Of a DNA stretch of 64,000 bases, positions 63,290-64,000 are shown piece after piece. The notes beneath the pieces are model-generated. The model did not search any database, was not told the DNA's origin, and saw nothing but the letters and a program-made list of their open reading frames with translations. Position 1 is the first letter of the stretch, and every line of letters begins with the position of its first letter. Made by a program: the position numbers and the translations under genes. This stretch comes from Bacteroidales bacterium (lineage in GTDB: Bacteria > Bacteroidota > Bacteroidia > Bacteroidales > UBA932), in assembly GCA_009777095.1 (NCBI GenBank), contig WRMN01000007.1:1-64000 (forward strand). Direction: 5' to 3'.

Positions 63290-64000
63290 ATGAAAAAATT
63301 ATTATCGCTGATACTATGCGCTATTGTACTGACCGTTACAATGAATGCGCAGAATATCATGTTGTCGACCGGAAGCAAAGGCATTACCAGATCGAATGAC
63401 AGGTTTACAGGGTTTCAAGCTAAATTTTCGTACGATCAAATTGAAAGTACAACTATCACCGGAACTGCTAAAGGAACGTTTTCGGCCATCACTATTGCCG
63501 GAGCTTATTTAGATGGCGAATTTGGTACGCCGGGCTTACCTGTTTTCAGAAAAATGATTGCGGTTCCGGTAGGCGCTACGCCAAAAATTAAGGTAAAAGG
63601 CCACTCTACGGCCGAGTATCGTTTGGACGACTATGAAATTCATACCTTATTTCCCATGCAGCCTGATGTAAGAAAAGACCAAGACCCAAACACTATTCCT
63701 TTCAGGTATGATGAAAAAGCTTATTCCGCCAATGCCTACAATAGCGCCGATATTGCCGAAGTCGGTGTTATAGGTACTATGCGAGGCCTTGTTATCGGTA
63801 TGGTAGTTATTCGACCGGTACAATATAATCCTGTTTCCAATACCATTATGGTATATAACGACATTGACGTTGAAGTAACTTTTGAAAACGGCGATTATAG
63901 AGAAACCGAAGAGTTATATACCAAAACCTACAGTCCCTATTTTGAAAATGTGTACGGAATTGTTTTCAACGAAGGAGTACATAGAGACTTTTTTGACGAT
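63290..64000 (+). CDS. Second gingipain-like (C25) precursor, cut by the window edge
   Basis: An open frame of 237 codons runs to the window end without a stop. It begins with a signal peptide ('MKKLLSLILCAIVLTVTMNAQN') and continues as a gingipain-type propeptide: 'GEFGTPGLPVFRKMIAVPVGA', cut into its known pattern of Gly-Thr-Pro-Gly-Leu-Pro, then 'VVIRPVQYNPVSNTIMVYNDIDVEV', matching the 'YPIQYNPVTKVLRIYSEITVKV' segment of the upstream protein. The catalytic domain would lie beyond the window, so activity cannot be judged. It shares the operon with the full-length protease. Confidence 0.82.
   Translation, partial: MKKLLSLILCAIVLTVTMNAQNIMLSTGSKGITRSNDRFTGFQAKFSYDQIESTTITGTAKGTFSAITIAGAYLDGEFGTPGLPVFRKMIAVPVGATPKIKVKGHSTAEYRLDDYEIHTLFPMQPDVRKDQDPNTIPFRYDEKAYSANAYNSADIAEVGVIGTMRGLVIGMVVIRPVQYNPVSNTIMVYNDIDVEVTFENGDYRETEELYTKTYSPYFENVYGIVFNEGVHRDFFDD

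Overview
The window is chromosomal DNA from a Bacteroidales bacterium. I cannot name the species. The evidence is: promoters of the Bacteroidetes form TTTG-N19-TAnnTTTG in front of many genes; almost no Shine-Dalgarno sequences; a SusC/SusD pair; a fimbrillin operon with DUF3575 and DUF5119 partners; gingipain-like C25 proteases; type IX secretion sorting domains of both A and B type; and a tmRNA tag ending in YALAA. Most of the window is ordinary core genome with short accessory insertions.

Layout. 1-8.6 kb: two tandem AraC-type regulators diverge from a four-gene fimbrial operon (OmpA-like/DUF3575 protein, DUF5119 lipoprotein, fimbrillin, large fimbrillin-like protein ending in a FISUMP-type domain), closed by an elaborate hairpin element. 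8.7-12.1 kb: anmK, a C69 dipeptidase, rplS and tRNA-Arg(ACG). 12.1-13.1 kb: a two-gene cassette (small unknown protein plus retropepsin-like protease with a SEC-C zinc motif) bounded by the tRNA 3' end and a second copy of its last bases. 13.1-20.2 kb: DUF554 membrane protein, then on the minus strand thrS, infC (predicted AUA start), an inserted Big2-type lipoprotein gene, rpmI, rplT, a DUF2520 protein, kdsC-like and maf. 20.3-30.4 kb, all minus: a TPR/AraC membrane regulator, SusC, SusD and a TlpA-like lipoprotein, with a TamA/BamA-like outer-membrane lipoprotein next to them.

30.5-41.6 kb: DAHP synthase-chorismate mutase, tmRNA (minus), glnS, tyrS, a type IX (type B) secreted protein, hisS, HU, then a TonB-dependent receptor with a DUF4249 lipoprotein. 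41.6-43.6 kb: an accessory patch with a 245-bp palindromic element and an A+T-rich TPR/membrane gene pair. 43.7-59.8 kb: GT2 glycosyltransferase, DUF4199, SRP RNA, mnmA, CapA-like, zinc-ribbon coiled-coil, Nif3-like, MerR-like, two M23 peptidases, alaS, hutU, an LptF/G permease, fmt and thiamine pyrophosphokinase. 59.9-64 kb: two tandem gingipain-type genes, the second cut by the window edge.

Themes. Surface biology (fimbriae, SusCD, TonB receptors, C25 proteases, type IX substrates) alternates with translation genes (four aminoacyl-tRNA synthetases for Thr, Gln, Tyr and His plus alaS, infC, rplS, rpmI, rplT, fmt, mnmA, tmRNA, SRP RNA). The fimbrillin precursors carry an Arg near residues 45-51, where Porphyromonas fimbrillins are cut by Arg-gingipain, so the C25 proteases at the far end may mature them (inference). 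A short dispersed repeat (starting GTCATTGCGAG, ending CGAAGCAA) occurs six times. Two copies lie in frame inside mnmA and one forms the C-terminus of alaS. The best candidates for undescribed biology are the tRNA-Arg retropepsin/SEC-C cassette, the coding dispersed repeat, the structured element after the fimbrial operon, and the A+T-rich TPR/membrane cassette.
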